A model generated the notes under the pieces. The model made no database searches, was not told the DNA's origin, and was given only the letters and a program-made list of their open reading frames with translations. This document shows, in pieces, positions 63,886 to 64,000 of a stretch of 64,000 nucleotides of DNA. The DNA comes from Rhizobium sp. BT03 (GTDB lineage Bacteria; Pseudomonadota; Alphaproteobacteria; Rhizobiales; Rhizobiaceae), in assembly GCF_030053155.1 (NCBI RefSeq), contig NZ_CP125640.1, forward strand, positions 3,756,001-3,820,000. Reading direction: 5' to 3'. Both the position numbers and the translations under genes were made by a program. Each line of letters starts with the position of its first letter. Positions within the stretch are counted from its first letter, which is position 1.

Positions 63886-64000
63886 TCACCCAACCTTGAC
63901 CAGCTTGCCTTCCTTGACCGACTGCACCGCCGCATCGGCGAGCACCAGAGCCGCCAGGCCATCGGCGCCCGACGGCGAGATCTTCGTGCCCTTTTCGATC
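63886..64000 (-). CDS. C-terminus of a probable Gfo/Idh/MocA oxidoreductase (5' part outside window)
   Basis: The minus-strand frame reads IEKGTKISPSGADGLAALVL, ADAAVQSVKEGKLVKVG, stop. This is the usual end of Gfo/Idh/MocA-type sugar or inositol dehydrogenases. Only 37 residues are present, so assignment is provisional. Confidence 0.6.
   Translation of the reverse strand, partial: IEKGTKISPSGADGLAALVLADAAVQSVKEGKLVKVG

Overview
The window looks like chromosomal DNA of a Rhizobium of the leguminosarum/etli group. The reasons are an acidic-exopolysaccharide (pss-type) cluster with a PrsDE-type secretion operon, rhizobial mosaic palindromic repeats (RIME-like), a split PssD/PssE-like glucuronosyltransferase, single-domain sugar ABC ATPases, a high GC content and many TTG/GTG starts. 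No database search was possible. Family names come from motifs read in the translations, and species-level assignment is inference.

Layout. (1) 1-21.6 kb, surface polysaccharide. The tail of a Wzc-type tyrosine kinase is followed by a secreted two-domain Rap/cadherin-like protein, a secreted beta-helix protein carrying the same domain, a type I secretion operon (PrsD/PrsE-like) and an SGNH hydrolase. A long leftward series then holds a Tat-exported GH10 glycanase, a GT4, an acyltransferase, two pyruvyltransferases, a Wzx flippase, four GT2-like transferases and the PssD/PssE pair. Two pyruvyltransferases plus one acetyltransferase fit the decorated acidic EPS of this group. (2) 22-25.1 kb: a PraR-like HTH regulator, a short ORF, a YcaO protein, TfuA and an 82-aa protein form a compact rightward set with unusual start codons. 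(3) 25.5-26.9 kb: gene-poor, partly AT-rich DNA. (4) 26.9-36.1 kb: a tight leftward six-gene operon (nucleotide-sugar decarboxylase/epimerase, three GT2, one GT2-methyltransferase-deacetylase fusion of 1000 aa, one ABC exporter). It looks like a separate, possibly undescribed, export-coupled glycan pathway.

(5) 36.4-45.5 kb: a divergent ampC/ampR pair, a sugar ABC transporter with an associated epimerase, three exported proteins and a DUF882/M15 peptidase. (6) 45.9-52.4 kb: an accessory region lying on the 3' side of a tRNA-Arg(CCG) gene. It holds a DUF5343-TIGR02391-type gene pair, a stand-alone ATP-dependent DNA ligase, small exported proteins and at least four gene remnants with frameshifts or stop codons. 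(7) 52.7-57.7 kb: a xylose-type ABC transporter (xylF-xylH-xylG) divergent from a ROK regulator, with a clear palindromic operator. (8) 57.7-64 kb: an AAC(6')-like acetyltransferase, a repeat-filled gap, and a LysR regulator divergent from a dehydrogenase / enolase-superfamily / betaine-binding-protein operon, again with a perfect palindrome between them. The window ends in the C-terminus of a probable Gfo/Idh/MocA oxidoreductase.

The strongest leads for something undescribed are the 26.9-36.1 kb glycan/export operon with its three-domain fusion, and the YcaO-TfuA set.
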